Source: Massilia rhizosphaerae (GTDB taxonomy: Bacteria > Pseudomonadota > Gammaproteobacteria > Burkholderiales > Burkholderiaceae_D). Taken from it: a DNA stretch of 64,000 nucleotides. Position numbers and translations under genes: made by a program. Position 1 is the stretch's first letter; each line of letters starts with the position of its first letter. This document shows, piece by piece, positions 11,323 to 21,058 of the stretch. The stretch lies in the NCBI RefSeq assembly GCF_016093545.1, contig NZ_JADKYX010000001.1, forward strand, positions 434,001-498,000, written 5' to 3'. The notes under the pieces were generated by a model. It was not told the DNA's origin. It did not search any database and was given only the letters and a program-made list of their open reading frames with translations.

Positions 11323-14300
11323 ATGTTGATTCTGCCGGGTTCCAACGCCCTTTCCGCCTTCCGTAGCCAACGCCTCCTCGCGCAACTGCAAGCCGTCGCC
11401 CCGACGATTGCCGGCGTGTCGGCGCGCTACTACCACTTCATCGACGCCAGTGTGCCCCTCACCACGGAGGACACCGAGCGCCTGACGGCCATGCTCACCT
11501 ATGGCGAGCCCGTGCCGGCAACGCAGTACGAGGGCGTGACCGAGGAATTCTTCGTGATCCCGCGCCTGGGGACGATTTCCCCGTGGGCGTCGAAGGCCAC
11601 CGACATCGCCCACAACTGCGGCATGGCGCACATCCACCGCGTCGAGCGCGGCGTCGCCTTCCAGGTCGTCCTGAAGGGCGGGATCCTCGGCACGGGCTTC
11701 GGCGCGCCGAAGAAGCTGGCCGGGAACGAAGTGGCGGCCGTCGCCGCGTTGCTGCACGACCGCATGACGGAAACGGTGCTGCGCAGCGCGGACCAGGCGC
11801 AGGCCCTGTTCACGGACCTGGAGAGCCGCCCGTTGGACCAGATCGACGTGCTGGGCCGGGGCCGCGCCGCCCTCGTGGAGGCGAACGGCACGATGGGCCT
11901 GGCGCTGGCCGAGGACGAGATCGACTATCTGTTCGACGCATTCTCGCGCGCCCAGCGCAACCCGACGGACGTCGAGCTGATGATGTTCGCACAGGCGAAC
12001 TCGGAGCACTGCCGCCACAAGATCTTCAACGCCGAGTGGACCATCGACGGCGCGAAACAGGACAAGTCCCTGTTCCAGATGATCAAGAACACGCACCAGC
12101 TGCAGCCGAAGGGCACGATCGTCGCGTACAGCGACAACTCGGCGATCATGGAAGGCGCCGAGGCGATGCGCTTCTTCCCGCAGGCCGGCAGCCAGGCCTA
12201 TGCGCCGGTGACGCAGCTGACGCACACGCTGATGAAGGTCGAGACCCACAACCACCCGACGGCGATCTCCCCGTTCCCGGGCGCCTCGACGGGCGCCGGC
12301 GGCGAGATCCGCGACGAGGGCGCGACGGGCCGCGGCGCCAAGCCGAAGGCGGGCCTCACCGGCTTCACCGTGTCGAACCTGTATTTGCCGGATGCCGTGC
12401 AGCCGTGGGAAAACGCGGCCGACGTGAATTCCGCCGACAAGGCGGGCGCCGACAAGGTCTACGGCAAGCCGGAACGCATCGCGTCGCCGCTGCAGATCAT
12501 GGTCGAGGGCCCGCTGGGCGGCGCCGCGTTCAACAATGAATTCGGCCGTCCCAACCTCGGCGGCTATTTCCGCGTCTACGAGCAGAACGTGGGACCGACC
12601 GCCATCGGCGCGAACACGGTGTACGGCTACCATAAGCCGATCATGATCGCGGGCGGCATCGGCAATATCTCGAACGAGCACACGCACAAGAACGACATCC
12701 CGGTGGGCAGCCTGCTGCTGCAGCTGGGCGGACCGGGCATGCGCATCGGCATGGCCGGCGCGGCCGCGTCGTCGATGGCGACCGGTACCAACACGGCCGA
12801 CCTGGACTTCGACTCGGTCCAGCGCGGCAACCCGGAGATGGAACGCCGCGCGCAGGAAGTCATCAACAGCTGCTGGCAGCTGGGCGCCGCGAACCCGATC
12901 ATCTCGATCCACGACGTGGGCGCGGGCGGCATCTCGAACGCCTTCCCGGAAATCACGAACGACGCCAAGCGCGGCGCCACGTTCGACCTGCGCAAGGTGC
13001 CGCTGGAAGAAAGCGGCATGTCGCCCAAGGAAATCTGGAGCAACGAGTCGCAGGAGCGCTACGTGCTGGCCATCGCGCCGGACGACCTGGCGCGCTTCGC
13101 CGCCATCTGCGAACGCGAGCGCTGCCCGTTCGCGGCCGTGGGCGTCGCGACGGAAGAGCGCCAGCTGCGCCTCATCGACCCCATTACAAACACGTCGCCG
13201 GTCGACATGCCGATGGACGTCCTGCTCGGCAAGCCGCCGAAGATGCACCGCAACGTCGAGCACGTGACCAACGCGTTCAAGCCTGTCGACGTGACGGGCC
13301 TCGACCTGGAAGAAGTGGCGCGCCGCGTGCTGCTGCTGCCGACCGTGGCCGACAAGTCGTTCCTGATCACCATCGGCGACCGCACCGTCGGCGGCATGAG
13401 CGTGCGCGACCAGATGGTCGGCCCGTGGCAGGTGCCGGTGGCCGACTGCGCCGTCACGACGCTGAGCTTCGAAGGCTACAAGGGGGAAGCGATGGCGATG
13501 GGCGAGCGCACGCCGGTCGCCGTCATCGACGCCGCCGCGTCGGGCCGCATGGCCGTCGGCGAGGCCATCACGAACATCGCGGCCGCCCCGATCGCCGACA
13601 TCTCGGCCATCAAGCTGTCCGCCAACTGGATGGCCGCGTGCGGCCAGCCGGGCCAGGACGCGGCGCTGTACGACACGGTGAAAGCCGTCGGCATGGAGCT
13701 GTGCCCGGCGCTGGGCGTGTCGATCCCTGTTGGCAAGGACTCCCTGTCGATGCGCACAACATGGAAAGACGGCGGGAACGACGACGGCGAGGGCAAGGCG
13801 GTGGTGTCGCCGGTGTCGCTGATCGTGTCGAGCTTCGCGCCCGTCACCGACGTACGCAAGACGCTCACGCCGCAGCTGCGCACGGACCTGGGCGACACGT
13901 CGCTGATCCTCATCGACCTGGGCCGCGGCAAGAACCGCCTCGGCGCATCGAGCCTCGCGCAGGTCACGCAGCAGCTGGGCAACGACACGCCGGACGTCGA
14001 CAACGCGGCCGACCTGAAGGCCTTCTTCGGTGCGATCCAGAAGCTCAACGGCGACGGCAAGCTGCTGGCCTACCACGACCGCTCGGACGGCGGCCTGTAC
14101 GCCACGCTGTGCGAGATGGCGTTCGCGGGCCGCGCCGGCGTCTCCGTCAACCTCGACATCCTGACGATGGAAGGCGAGCACGCGTCCGACCACGGCGACG
14201 CCAAGAACTGGGCGAGCCAGGTGGGCGAGCGCCGCAACGACCTGACCTTGCGCGCGCTGTTCAACGAAGAGCTGGGCGCCGTCGTGCAGGTGAAGACGGC

Positions 14301-15375
14301 CGAGAAGTCGGACGTCATGAACGTGCTGCGCTCGTTCGACCTGGGCGCCTGCAGCCATATCATCGGCAAGGTGAACGACCGCGGCGTCGTCGAATTCACG
14401 CGCGACACGAAGGTCATCTACAGCAAGCGCCGCAGCGAATTGCACCGCCTGTGGAGCGAGACGAGCTGGCGCATCGCGCGCCTGCGCGACAATCCGGCTT
14501 GCGCGGACCAGGAATACGACCGCCTGCTGGACGAGCAGGACCCGGGCTTCACGCCCAAGCTGGTGCACGACACGACCGTCAACATCGCGGCGCCGTTCAT
14601 CGCGACGGGCGCGCGTCCGGCCGTGGCGATCCTGCGCGAGCAGGGCGTCAACTCGCACATCGAGACGGCATGGGCGATGCACCAGGCGGGCTTCGACGCC
14701 GTCGACGTGCACATGAGCGACCTGATCGCCGGCCGCGCGACGCTGGGCGACTTCCAGGGCTTGATCGCCGTCGGCGGCTTCTCGTACGGCGACGTGCTGG
14801 GCGCCGGCGAAGGCTGGGCCAAGACGATCCTGTTCAACGCCGAGCTGAAGGCCGCGTTCGCGCAATTCTTCGGCCGCGGCGACACGTTCGGCCTGGGCGT
14901 CTGCAACGGCTGCCAGATGATGAGCAACCTGAAGTCCATCATCCCGGGTGCCGAGGCGTGGCCGAAGTTCACCCGCAACAAGTCGGAACAGTTCGAAGCC
15001 CGCTTCGGCATGGTCGAGGTGATGGATTCGCCGTCGATCTTCTTCCAGGACCTCGCGGGCACGCACGCGCCGCTGGCGATCGCGCACGGCGAAGGCTTCG
15101 CGGACTTCTCGCAGACGGGCGATTTGTCCAAGGTCGTCAAGGCGCTGCGCTACATCGACAATCGCGGCGCCGCGACCGAGGTGTATCCGTTCAACCCGAA
15201 CGGCTCGCCGGAAGGCCTGACGGCCGTGACGACGCCGGACGGACGCTTCACCGTCATGATGCCGCACGCGGAGCGGGTGGCGCGTACGGTGACCATGTCG
15301 TGGCATCCGGATGGCTGGGGCGAGGAGTCGCCGTGGGCGCGGATGTTCCAGAATGCGCGGAAGTGGGTGGGCTGA
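11323..15375 (+). CDS. purL: Phosphoribosylformylglycinamidine synthase, large single-chain form
   Basis: A 1350-residue enzyme of the fourth purine step: FGAR, ATP and glutamine to FGAM. It is the long proteobacterial type. An N-terminal domain is followed by two AIRS-like halves ([20 protein letters not shown] is the conserved FGAM-synthase stretch) and a class I glutamine amidotransferase domain from about residue 1040, with the nucleophile Cys1194 in GVCNGCQM and the C-terminal His/Glu pair in [11 protein letters not shown] single-gene transcript: its own candidate promoter lies upstream and a terminator follows. No good Shine-Dalgarno precedes the ATG. Confidence 0.98.
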   Translation: MLILPGSNALSAFRSQRLLAQLQAVAPTIAGVSARYYHFIDASVPLTTEDTERLTAMLTYGEPVPATQYEGVTEEFFVIPRLGTISPWASKATDIAHNCGMAHIHRVERGVAFQVVLKGGILGTGFGAPKKLAGNEVAAVAALLHDRMTETVLRSADQAQALFTDLESRPLDQIDVLGRGRAALVEANGTMGLALAEDEIDYLFDAFSRAQRNPTDVELMMFAQANSEHCRHKIFNAEWTIDGAKQDKSLFQMIKNTHQLQPKGTIVAYSDNSAIMEGAEAMRFFPQAGSQAYAPVTQLTHTLMKVETHNHPTAISPFPGASTGAGGEIRDEGATGRGAKPKAGLTGFTVSNLYLPDAVQPWENAADVNSADKAGADKVYGKPERIASPLQIMVEGPLGGAAFNNEFGRPNLGGYFRVYEQNVGPTAIGANTVYGYHKPIMIAGGIGNISNEHTHKNDIPVGSLLLQLGGPGMRIGMAGAAASSMATGTNTADLDFDSVQRGNPEMERRAQEVINSCWQLGAANPIISIHDVGAGGISNAFPEITNDAKRGATFDLRKVPLEESGMSPKEIWSNESQERYVLAIAPDDLARFAAICERERCPFAAVGVATEERQLRLIDPITNTSPVDMPMDVLLGKPPKMHRNVEHVTNAFKPVDVTGLDLEEVARRVLLLPTVADKSFLITIGDRTVGGMSVRDQMVGPWQVPVADCAVTTLSFEGYKGEAMAMGERTPVAVIDAAASGRMAVGEAITNIAAAPIADISAIKLSANWMAACGQPGQDAALYDTVKAVGMELCPALGVSIPVGKDSLSMRTTWKDGGNDDGEGKAVVSPVSLIVSSFAPVTDVRKTLTPQLRTDLGDTSLILIDLGRGKNRLGASSLAQVTQQLGNDTPDVDNAADLKAFFGAIQKLNGDGKLLAYHDRSDGGLYATLCEMAFAGRAGVSVNLDILTMEGEHASDHGDAKNWASQVGERRNDLTLRALFNEELGAVVQVKTAEKSDVMNVLRSFDLGACSHIIGKVNDRGVVEFTRDTKVIYSKRRSELHRLWSETSWRIARLRDNPACADQEYDRLLDEQDPGFTPKLVHDTTVNIAAPFIATGARPAVAILREQGVNSHIETAWAMHQAGFDAVDVHMSDLIAGRATLGDFQGLIAVGGFSYGDVLGAGEGWAKTILFNAELKAAFAQFFGRGDTFGLGVCNGCQMMSNLKSIIPGAEAWPKFTRNKSEQFEARFGMVEVMDSPSIFFQDLAGTHAPLAIAHGEGFADFSQTGDLSKVVKALRYIDNRGAATEVYPFNPNGSPEGLTAVTTPDGRFTVMMPHAERVARTVTMSWHPDGWGEESPWARMFQNARKWVG

Positions 15376-15397
15376 GTCCAATTCGTCGGTCTGCCTG

Positions 15398-15426
15398 AAG
15401 CGCTCCCGAGGGGGCGCTTTTTTTTG
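15398..15426 (+). terminator. Rho-independent terminator of purL
   Basis: AAGCGC pairs with GCGCTT, with CCC/GGG continuing the stem, and a run of eight or more T follows. It lies 23 bases after the purL stop. Confidence 0.88.
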
Positions 15427-15568
15427 AAACCGCGGCCGCGTGCTCGTGGCGCTTGGAGGCCCGGGCGCTTTCGGTTATCGTTGTTTCGCCATGTTGTCCG
15501 CAGTCACCGATAGCACCTTGGACCGTGTTTCGCTCGCGTGCGCCGCGTCAAGAGAGTACGAAAGGTAT

Positions 15569-15597
15569 TTGACTTGCGGTAATTACATGTCTACCAT
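15569..15597 (+). promoter_or_regulatory. Candidate sigma70 promoter for the GHG/Cys protein
   Basis: TTGACT (15569-15574) and TACCAT (15592-15597) are separated by exactly 17 bases, in a stretch poorer in GC than the neighbours. A small inverted repeat, TTGC/GCAA, at 15605-15618 lies near the expected transcript start. The promoter is predicted by eye only. Confidence 0.4.
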
Positions 15598-15637
15598 CAT
15601 CAAGTTGCATTGACGCAATGTTTATGAGGAGACATAT

Positions 15638-16141
15638 ATGAATATTTATCTCGTGGGTCATGGGGCCTGGAACACGCAGGAAGGCTGGTTCACGGTCCCG
15701 GCCGGCGTCACGATCCACTTTTATTGCAAGCACCAGAAGAAGTTCGACAGCAGCTGGGAATGGCCGCTGAAGGAGGGGCAGGAGCCCGTGCACCGCGACT
15801 ATGTTCACCAGGTATGCCGGCCGGGCGAGCGTTGCATCGATTATTGGCTGACCTATCCCGGCGGCATCAGCTCGACCGCCAACTTCAAGGAAATGCACCC
15901 GATCAAGGCGCCGGCCTATATCGGCGCCAATATGCACGATGGCGGCTTCTACGCCGTCAAGGAACGCTCCGAAGACGCGTGGTATGCACGCCTGTCGTGC
16001 ATCGCCGATTCGCTCGCCCAGCCGTGCGACCTGCACTGGTTCGCGTGCCGCGACGAGATGTCGCCGGTCACGATCGGCGTGGACGACCTGTATCGCGAAG
16101 CGAACAGCTACCCCGGCAAGCAGCTCCAGCGCAAGCTCTGA
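15638..16141 (+). CDS. Orphan protein with GHG and Cys motifs, Stv-like putative adhesin/caspase-like fold
   Basis: A 167-residue soluble protein without signal peptide. The N-terminal strand runs straight into VGHGAW (His8), then FTVPAGVTIHFYCKH; near the C-terminus is LHWFACRDE (Cys137). From memory this pattern, including the TVPAG-T-I-FY segment and the Cys-Arg pair, fits proteins annotated as putative adhesin Stv domain, and a His-Gly plus distant Cys also recalls caspase-like folds. No function is proven. GAGGAGA precedes the ATG by 6 bases. The gene has its own candidate promoter, sits after the purL terminator and is convergent with a DUF1304 gene only 3 bases away, so it looks like a single-gene insertion. 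Confidence 0.6.
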   Translation: MNIYLVGHGAWNTQEGWFTVPAGVTIHFYCKHQKKFDSSWEWPLKEGQEPVHRDYVHQVCRPGERCIDYWLTYPGGISSTANFKEMHPIKAPAYIGANMHDGGFYAVKERSEDAWYARLSCIADSLAQPCDLHWFACRDEMSPVTIGVDDLYREANSYPGKQLQRKL

Positions 16142-16144
16142 GGA

Positions 16145-16510
16145 TCACGCGGCCAGCCAGGCGGCGAGCGCCAGCCCCGCCGGCACGGTCTGCACGAACA
16201 GGATGCGCCGCGACGCGGTCGCGGCGCCCCACACGCCCGCGATCGCGACGCAGACGAGCCCGAAGATGACGAAGGCGCGACCGATGTGCGCGTCCGGATG
16301 CAGCAATCCCACCGCCAGCATCGCCACCAGGAAGCCGTTGTAGCAGCCCTGGTTGGACATCAGCGCGGCCAGCGCGTCCACCTGGCCTTCCTTGATGCCG
16401 AACACCTTCCTGCCGCGGGTGCGGAACAGGACGGTTTCGATCAGCACGATGTAGACGTGGATGGCGATGACGACGGCGGTGAGGACGGTGGCGATCAGCA
16501 GCATGGACAT
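16145..16510 (-). CDS. DUF1304 small integral membrane protein
   Basis: A 121-residue protein with four hydrophobic segments: about 3-25, 50-70, 78-97 and 102-120. The HVYIVLIETVLFRTRG stretch after the first helix and KEGQVDALAALMSNQGCYNGFLV are the DUF1304 hallmarks. The function of the family is unknown. The second in-frame ATG at 16504 has GGA at a better distance and may be the true start. It is the last gene of a leftward run behind the nucleoside hydrolase and esterase genes, though a gap of 24 bases separates it from them. Confidence 0.88.
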   Translation of the reverse strand: MSMLLIATVLTAVVIAIHVYIVLIETVLFRTRGRKVFGIKEGQVDALAALMSNQGCYNGFLVAMLAVGLLHPDAHIGRAFVIFGLVCVAIAGVWGAATASRRILFVQTVPAGLALAAWLAA

Positions 16511-16534
16511 TCCAGAAAGTACGATGAATGTACT

Positions 16535-17593
16535 CTACCGTATCCGGGCGCGCCTGTGGGACTCCGAGTGCCCGCCGACGCGCGCGAACTTCGCGTTCAT
16601 GTCGGCAAAGGTCAACCGGGTATCGATCGTCCGGTACACGCGCATCGGCCGTCCGTCCGGACGCGGCTCGTAGCTGCCGTCGTCCGCGATGCGCGGGGTG
16701 GGGCGGACGTCGTAGGCGCTCGACGCGCTGTCCGGGTCGAACGAGGACTGCAGCGCCGTGAGGGTGACGAGCGGGCTGTCGCCAAGGATATAGGTTTCAC
16801 CCAAGCCACCCCGCATGAGTGCGTCGACGCGCGCCAGTTGCCGCAACAGGAAGGTGCCGAGCCGGCCGGCGCCGCGCAGGCCGGCCGCGAGTTCGGCGTG
16901 GCTGACGATGAGTTGGCGGTAGACATTGCGCGGCACCTGCCAGATCTCGACGTCGCTGCGGTTGAAGATCCACTGCGCAGCCACCGGGTCGATCGTGAAG
17001 TTGTATTCCGCGTCGCGGCGCGGCGGCACGCCCGGCAGCATGTCGTCGTGTTCCCGTCCGCCGATCCACACGAGCTTCAGCCTGCCGCCGATGCGGGGCT
17101 CGAGCATCAACGCCGCGGCAAGGTCCGTCAGGCCCGCGCCGGCGGCATAGTAGAGCGGCAGGCGGGTATCCGTCCGCAACGCCTCGGCGACGATGCGGCG
17201 AGCCGCCTCGTTCATCGCGGGCGCTTCACCCTTCGACAACGCGCCGTTGCGGCCCGGTACGACGGGCGGTCGGCGCGCCAGGTTCATCGCCGCATAGAGC
17301 GCACGCACCTTCGCCACGGCGTTGTCCGGCTGGCGCGCCGACCTGTCGAGGAAGTCGCCCGGGTGGATGTGGGAGCCGATCACGAACGGAATCTCGACCG
17401 ACGGCGAGGCCAGGTGATGGGCCAGCTGGAACAGGCCGTCGGGATCCCCGGAGAAATCGTTGTCGACGATGACCCGCTGGCGCGGCGCCGCGGTCAGCGC
17501 CAGGGCGAAGCACGGCCTGCCGAGCGTTGCCGCGGCATGGCCCGCGCACAAGAGGGCCCTGCGGCCGGCCGACGGCCCGTTGGCTCCAGGCAT
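16535..17593 (-). CDS. Nucleoside hydrolase-like protein
   Basis: A 352-residue protein of the inosine-uridine nucleoside hydrolase fold, which splits ribonucleosides into base and ribose. The calcium-site motif is present in the variant form IVDNDFSGDPDG near residue 42 (the family consensus is DTDxGxDD), followed by IGSHIHPGDF. The C-terminal ligand Asp is less obvious. A cluster of hydrophobic residues at 13-35 may be a weak signal sequence. It starts 4 bases after the stop of the upstream SGNH esterase gene, so the two are surely co-transcribed, and a joint role in scavenging external substrates is plausible. The real substrate is unknown. Confidence 0.75.
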   Translation of the reverse strand: MPGANGPSAGRRALLCAGHAAATLGRPCFALALTAAPRQRVIVDNDFSGDPDGLFQLAHHLASPSVEIPFVIGSHIHPGDFLDRSARQPDNAVAKVRALYAAMNLARRPPVVPGRNGALSKGEAPAMNEAARRIVAEALRTDTRLPLYYAAGAGLTDLAAALMLEPRIGGRLKLVWIGGREHDDMLPGVPPRRDAEYNFTIDPVAAQWIFNRSDVEIWQVPRNVYRQLIVSHAELAAGLRGAGRLGTFLLRQLARVDALMRGGLGETYILGDSPLVTLTALQSSFDPDSASSAYDVRPTPRIADDGSYEPRPDGRPMRVYRTIDTRLTFADMNAKFARVGGHSESHRRARIR

Positions 17594-17597
17594 GCCG

Positions 17598-18908
17598 TCA
17601 GCGCATCAGCTTGTCCAGCTCCGGCTGCATTTCACGCTGCCAGATCTTGTAGCCGTCCCCGTTCGGGTGCAGCAGGTCGGGGAAGATGGTCTTCGACAGC
17701 GTGCCGTCCGGCGCCAGGAACGCCTTGCCGATGTTGAGGAAGAACACGTGCTTGCCGTCGGCCAGCTTGGGCAGCATCGCATTGACCTTTTCGTTGTTCA
17801 GACGCAGGGCATCGTCAGGCTTTTCGCCGCGCGGGAAGATCGCCAGGAGCAGGATCTTGGTGTGCGGCAGGTGCTTCTCGATTTCCTGGATGTCGCGCTT
17901 GATGCCGGCATAGATCGTCTCGGGTGCGTCCTGGCGCAGGCCGGTATTGTTCGTGCCGATCATCATGACGGCGACTTTCGGCGCGATGCCGTCGATCTCG
18001 CCATGCTGCAGGCGCCACAGGACGTTTTCCGTGCGGTCGCCGCCATAGCCCAGGTTCAACGCATGGTACTTGCCCCAGAACTGGTCCCACAGCGCCTTGT
18101 CGTCCTTTTCCCAGTTATGGGTGATGGAGTCGCCGATGAACACCAGGTCGGTCGGCTCGCCGGCGGCCTTGCGGCGCGCGATCTCCGCCAGTTTTTCCTT
18201 GTGGCGCGGCATCCACCAGTCGAGCGACCACGATTCGTTCAGCGGCGACGGCGTCACGCTGACGGTGCGGTAGTCCGGGCACGTCGCGTTCGGCTTGCCG
18301 GCCTTGTCGATGCGGATGTTGGCGATCTCGACGTCGCCTTCGCCCGTGCCGTCCAGCGCGAACGGCGTCGTCACGGCGCTGAAGTCGTCGCCCTTGCGGT
18401 AGAAGCACGACAGCGCATAGCTCAGGTGGCGCCAGCCCTTGCCCTGGGCGGCCCGCGCGTCGATCACGTCGGTGACCTTGCGCTCGCAGTCATGGCCGCA
18501 ATTGAGGCGGTAGGAGAGGCCGCCCTTGGCCAGTTCGTTGACCTTCAGGTCGAACGATACCGTGCCCTTCGCCATATAGGGGCGCAGGTCGAGCGGGGCG
18601 GTTTCCAGGCGCGCGGTCGAGAACCAGGCGTCTTTCCATGTCAGTTCGAGCGCGTCGCCGTCGGCGTCCTTGCGCGTGCGGCGGGCTTCGACGACGGCTT
18701 TCGGCTGCTTGGCGTCATGGTCCATGCGGCCACTTTCTGCCGTCAACGGTTGCTGGACGTCGAAGTCGCCGAACATCACGCGGGCGCCCGCGAGGGGCTG
18801 GCCCACGTACAGGGGCAGGGTGGGCGCGGCCGGCGCGGCCATGGCGGCCGTCGCGCTCGTCGCGGCGAGGGCGGACAGGATCAGGGCGGTAGAATGGCGG
18901 AGGGTCAT
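17598..18908 (-). CDS. ExoP-like carbohydrate-binding domain fused to SGNH esterase
   Basis: A 436-residue secreted protein: signal peptide (1-24, ending AMA), then about 30-215 resembling the galactose-binding-like ExoP domain usually found at the C-terminus of GH3 glucan glucohydrolases (DGDALELTWKDAW, LDLRPYMAKGTVSFDLKVN, CGHDCERKV, GKGWRHLSYALSCF). From about 230 there is a PAF-acetylhydrolase-type SGNH hydrolase with FIGDSITHNW, GYGGDRTENVLWRL, GTNN and DLLHPNGDGY. It probably removes acyl groups from a polysaccharide. The pairing of these two domains is uncommon in my knowledge. Upstream lies the terminator of the parvulin genes, so its promoter must be in the 18909-18945 gap. Confidence 0.85.
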   Translation of the reverse strand: MTLRHSTALILSALAATSATAAMAAPAAPTLPLYVGQPLAGARVMFGDFDVQQPLTAESGRMDHDAKQPKAVVEARRTRKDADGDALELTWKDAWFSTARLETAPLDLRPYMAKGTVSFDLKVNELAKGGLSYRLNCGHDCERKVTDVIDARAAQGKGWRHLSYALSCFYRKGDDFSAVTTPFALDGTGEGDVEIANIRIDKAGKPNATCPDYRTVSVTPSPLNESWSLDWWMPRHKEKLAEIARRKAAGEPTDLVFIGDSITHNWEKDDKALWDQFWGKYHALNLGYGGDRTENVLWRLQHGEIDGIAPKVAVMMIGTNNTGLRQDAPETIYAGIKRDIQEIEKHLPHTKILLLAIFPRGEKPDDALRLNNEKVNAMLPKLADGKHVFFLNIGKAFLAPDGTLSKTIFPDLLHPNGDGYKIWQREMQPELDKLMR

Positions 18909-18945
18909 GGCGTCTCTTATTTCGTTGTTTGGTCGAACAAATTCG

Positions 18946-18978
18946 TCAAAAAAAAGCGCCCCGACGGAGCGCTTTCGT
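18946..18978 (-). terminator. Rho-independent terminator of the parvulin genes
   Basis: On the minus strand GCGCTCC-GTC-GGGGCGC (one G-T wobble), flanked by AAA and a run of about eight T, starts roughly 15 bases after the stop of the second parvulin gene. Confidence 0.85.
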
Positions 18979-18991
18979 TTGTAGAACCAGC

Positions 18992-19771
18992 TTACTGGAT
19001 CTTGGCTTTCTTCATCAGTTCTTCGCGGTATGCGGCCAGCTTGCGCTGCTGCAGTTGTTCCGCGACTTGCTGCTTGACTTCTTCCAGCTTCGGGAACTTG
19101 CTGGGGCGCACGTCTTCCAGCTTGATCACGTGCCAGCCGAACTGGGTGTGCACCGGGGTTTCGGTGATTTGGCCTTTTTGCAGCGAGGTCATGGCCTTCG
19201 AGAACTCAGGCACGAACGAGGCCGGGCTTGCCCAGTCCAGGTCGCCACCGTTCGGCGCCGAGCCCGGGTCTTTCGACTGCTTGGCCAGGTCTTCGAACTT
19301 GGCGCCGCCCTTCAGCTTCGCGATGATCTGCTTGGCTTCGTCTTCCGTGCCGACGAGGATGTGGCGGGCGTGGTATTCCTTGTCGCCGGCCTGTGCCTTG
19401 ACCTTGTCGTACTCGGCCTTGATATCGGCATCCTTGACCGGGTTCTTCTTGATGTAATCGGCCAGCATCGCATTGATGATGATGCTCTGGCGGGCGTTGT
19501 CGATTGCGTTCTTGACGTCCGGACGGGTGCCGATACCTTGCTTGTCGGCTTCCTGGATCAGGACTTCGCGGCCGATCAGGTCCTTCTTGATTGCCTCGCG
19601 CAATTGCGGGGAATCGGTTGCCTTGCCCTGGGCGACGACCTGCTTGACCACCTGGTCAACCTTGGCCGCGGGGATGGGCTTGCCATTGACGGTCGCAACG
19701 TTCTGCGCGAACGACGGCAGGGCTACCATCGCGGTCATGGCTAACAACAGGCTGGCTGGCTTCACAATCAT
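18992..19771 (-). CDS. Periplasmic parvulin-type peptidyl-prolyl isomerase (copy 2)
   Basis: A 259-residue exported foldase of the PrsA/SurA group. Signal peptide 1-22 (ends SFA), an N-terminal SurA-like helical segment with VNGKPIPAAKVDQVVKQ, then a parvulin domain at about 132-225 (ARHILVGTEDEAKQII, GGDLDWASP, FGWHVIKLEDVRP). It ends in a basic helix. The gene is a tandem duplicate of the next one upstream (100-base gap); both carry nearly the same block TDSPQLREAIKKDLI. A terminator follows. They likely help outer-membrane proteins to fold. Confidence 0.92.
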   Translation of the reverse strand: MIVKPASLLLAMTAMVALPSFAQNVATVNGKPIPAAKVDQVVKQVVAQGKATDSPQLREAIKKDLIGREVLIQEADKQGIGTRPDVKNAIDNARQSIIINAMLADYIKKNPVKDADIKAEYDKVKAQAGDKEYHARHILVGTEDEAKQIIAKLKGGAKFEDLAKQSKDPGSAPNGGDLDWASPASFVPEFSKAMTSLQKGQITETPVHTQFGWHVIKLEDVRPSKFPKLEEVKQQVAEQLQQRKLAAYREELMKKAKIQ

Positions 19772-19871
19772 TTATTCGATCCTATCTAAAACCGGTGGTG
19801 GTGCCGGTGGTCAACACGAAAAGTCGCCGCGGCGACGAAATCCGGCGGCCAGGGCCGCCGGCGCTGCAATG

Positions 19872-20663
19872 TTACTGTACCTTTGCCTTCTTGACCATTT
19901 CTTGCTGGTACGCGGCCAGCTTTTGCTGGGTCAGCGCTTCCGAGATCTGCGGCTTGACCTGGTCCAGGCTCGGCAGCTTGGCCGGGCGGACGTCGTCCAG
20001 CTTGATCACGTGGTAACCGACTTGAGTCTTGACCGGGGTGTCGGTGATCGCGCCTTTCTGCAGATTGGTGAAGCCGGCGGCAAATTCCGGCGGGAACGAC
20101 GACGGGCTCGCCCAATCCAGGTCGCCGCCGTTGTTGGCGGTGCCGGTGTCTTTCGACTGCTTGGCCAGGTCTTCGAACTTGGCGCCGGCCTTCAGCTTGG
20201 CGATGGCGGCCTTCGCTTCGTCTTCCGTCGCGAACAGGATATGACGGACGTGGTATTCCTTGTCGCCCGTCTGCTTCGCGTAGCGGTCGTACTCGGCCTT
20301 GATGTCGGCGTCGGTGACCGGGTGCTTCGTGATGTAGTCGCGCGCGAGGGCGTTGATCACGATGGTCTGGCGGGCGTTTTCCAGCGCCGCCTTGACCTCG
20401 GGCTTCTTGTCGTAGCCTTCCTTGATCGCCTGCTGCATCAACACTTCGCGCGAGATCAGGTCCTTCTTGATCGCCTCACGCAGTTGCGGGCTGTCCGTGC
20501 CCTGGCCTTGCGCCACGACCTGCTTGACGATGGCGTCGGCGCGCGAGGACGGGATCGCCTTGCCATTGACCACGGCAAGGTTCTGTGCGAACGAAGGCGA
20601 GTATGCAAAGGATGCGGCGATGGCGATCAGGGCTAACAGCAGCCGCGCTGGCTTAAAAGTCAT
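19872..20663 (-). CDS. Periplasmic parvulin-type peptidyl-prolyl isomerase (copy 1)
   Basis: A 263-residue paralogue of the downstream gene, with the same layout: signal peptide 1-27 (ends SFAQ), VNGKAIPSSRADAIVKQ, and a parvulin domain at about 136-228 (VRHILFATEDEAKAAI, GGDLDWASPSSF, VGYHVIKLDDVRP). AGGAATCG lies just before the ATG. The strings TDSPQLREAIKKDLI, AKFEDLAKQSKD and GGDLDWASP are shared with copy 2, so the duplication is clear at protein level. The 104-base gap behind bolA could hold its own promoter. Confidence 0.93.
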   Translation of the reverse strand: MTFKPARLLLALIAIAASFAYSPSFAQNLAVVNGKAIPSSRADAIVKQVVAQGQGTDSPQLREAIKKDLISREVLMQQAIKEGYDKKPEVKAALENARQTIVINALARDYITKHPVTDADIKAEYDRYAKQTGDKEYHVRHILFATEDEAKAAIAKLKAGAKFEDLAKQSKDTGTANNGGDLDWASPSSFPPEFAAGFTNLQKGAITDTPVKTQVGYHVIKLDDVRPAKLPSLDQVKPQISEALTQQKLAAYQQEMVKKAKVQ

Positions 20664-20767
20664 TTCGATTCCTGTGAGGGGGTTGCTTGGACGAAGATTG
20701 GATTAATTATTGTGATGCGTAGCGGATTTTGGGACAGCTAACTTAAACCTACCTGAAAATCGCGCCG

Positions 20768-21058
20768 TTACGACAATTCGGACGGTGCGATGGCGGTGAT
20801 CGCCAGGGCATGTATATCGAGGTGCATCATACCTTGCACGGCATCATATACCAGTCGATGACGCATGACCAGCCTCAGTCCTTCGAAGCGTTCAGAAACG
20901 ATTTTCACTCTGTAGTGCCCCCCGCCGGAGGCCGCGCCGGCATGGCCGGCGTGCAGGTGCGAGTCGTCGCCGACTTCCAGTACGGACGGGTTCAATGCGG
21001 CCGCGAGAAGCTGGCGGATGCGTTCCACGCGGTCGTCCCGCGGTGCCGGCGCGTTCAT
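20768..21058 (-). CDS. bolA: BolA-family protein
   Basis: A 96-residue BolA-like protein, the small KH-type fold that partners monothiol glutaredoxins in iron-sulfur trafficking and acts as a morphogene in E. coli. Motifs: VGDDSHLHAGHAGA, HYRVKIVSERFEGL and MRHRLVYDAV with the conserved His. The ATG overlaps the yciB stop as ATGA, so it is translationally coupled to yciB. The order msrB-yciB-bolA-parvulin is a familiar one in Burkholderiales. Confidence 0.93.
   Translation of the reverse strand: MNAPAPRDDRVERIRQLLAAALNPSVLEVGDDSHLHAGHAGAASGGGHYRVKIVSERFEGLRLVMRHRLVYDAVQGMMHLDIHALAITAIAPSELS

Noticed and set aside
11305-15381. A 1358-codon open frame antisense to purL
   Set aside because: It mirrors purL exactly, is dominated by Arg, Ala, His and Val, shows no family motif, and is what a GC-rich codon pattern creates on the opposite strand.
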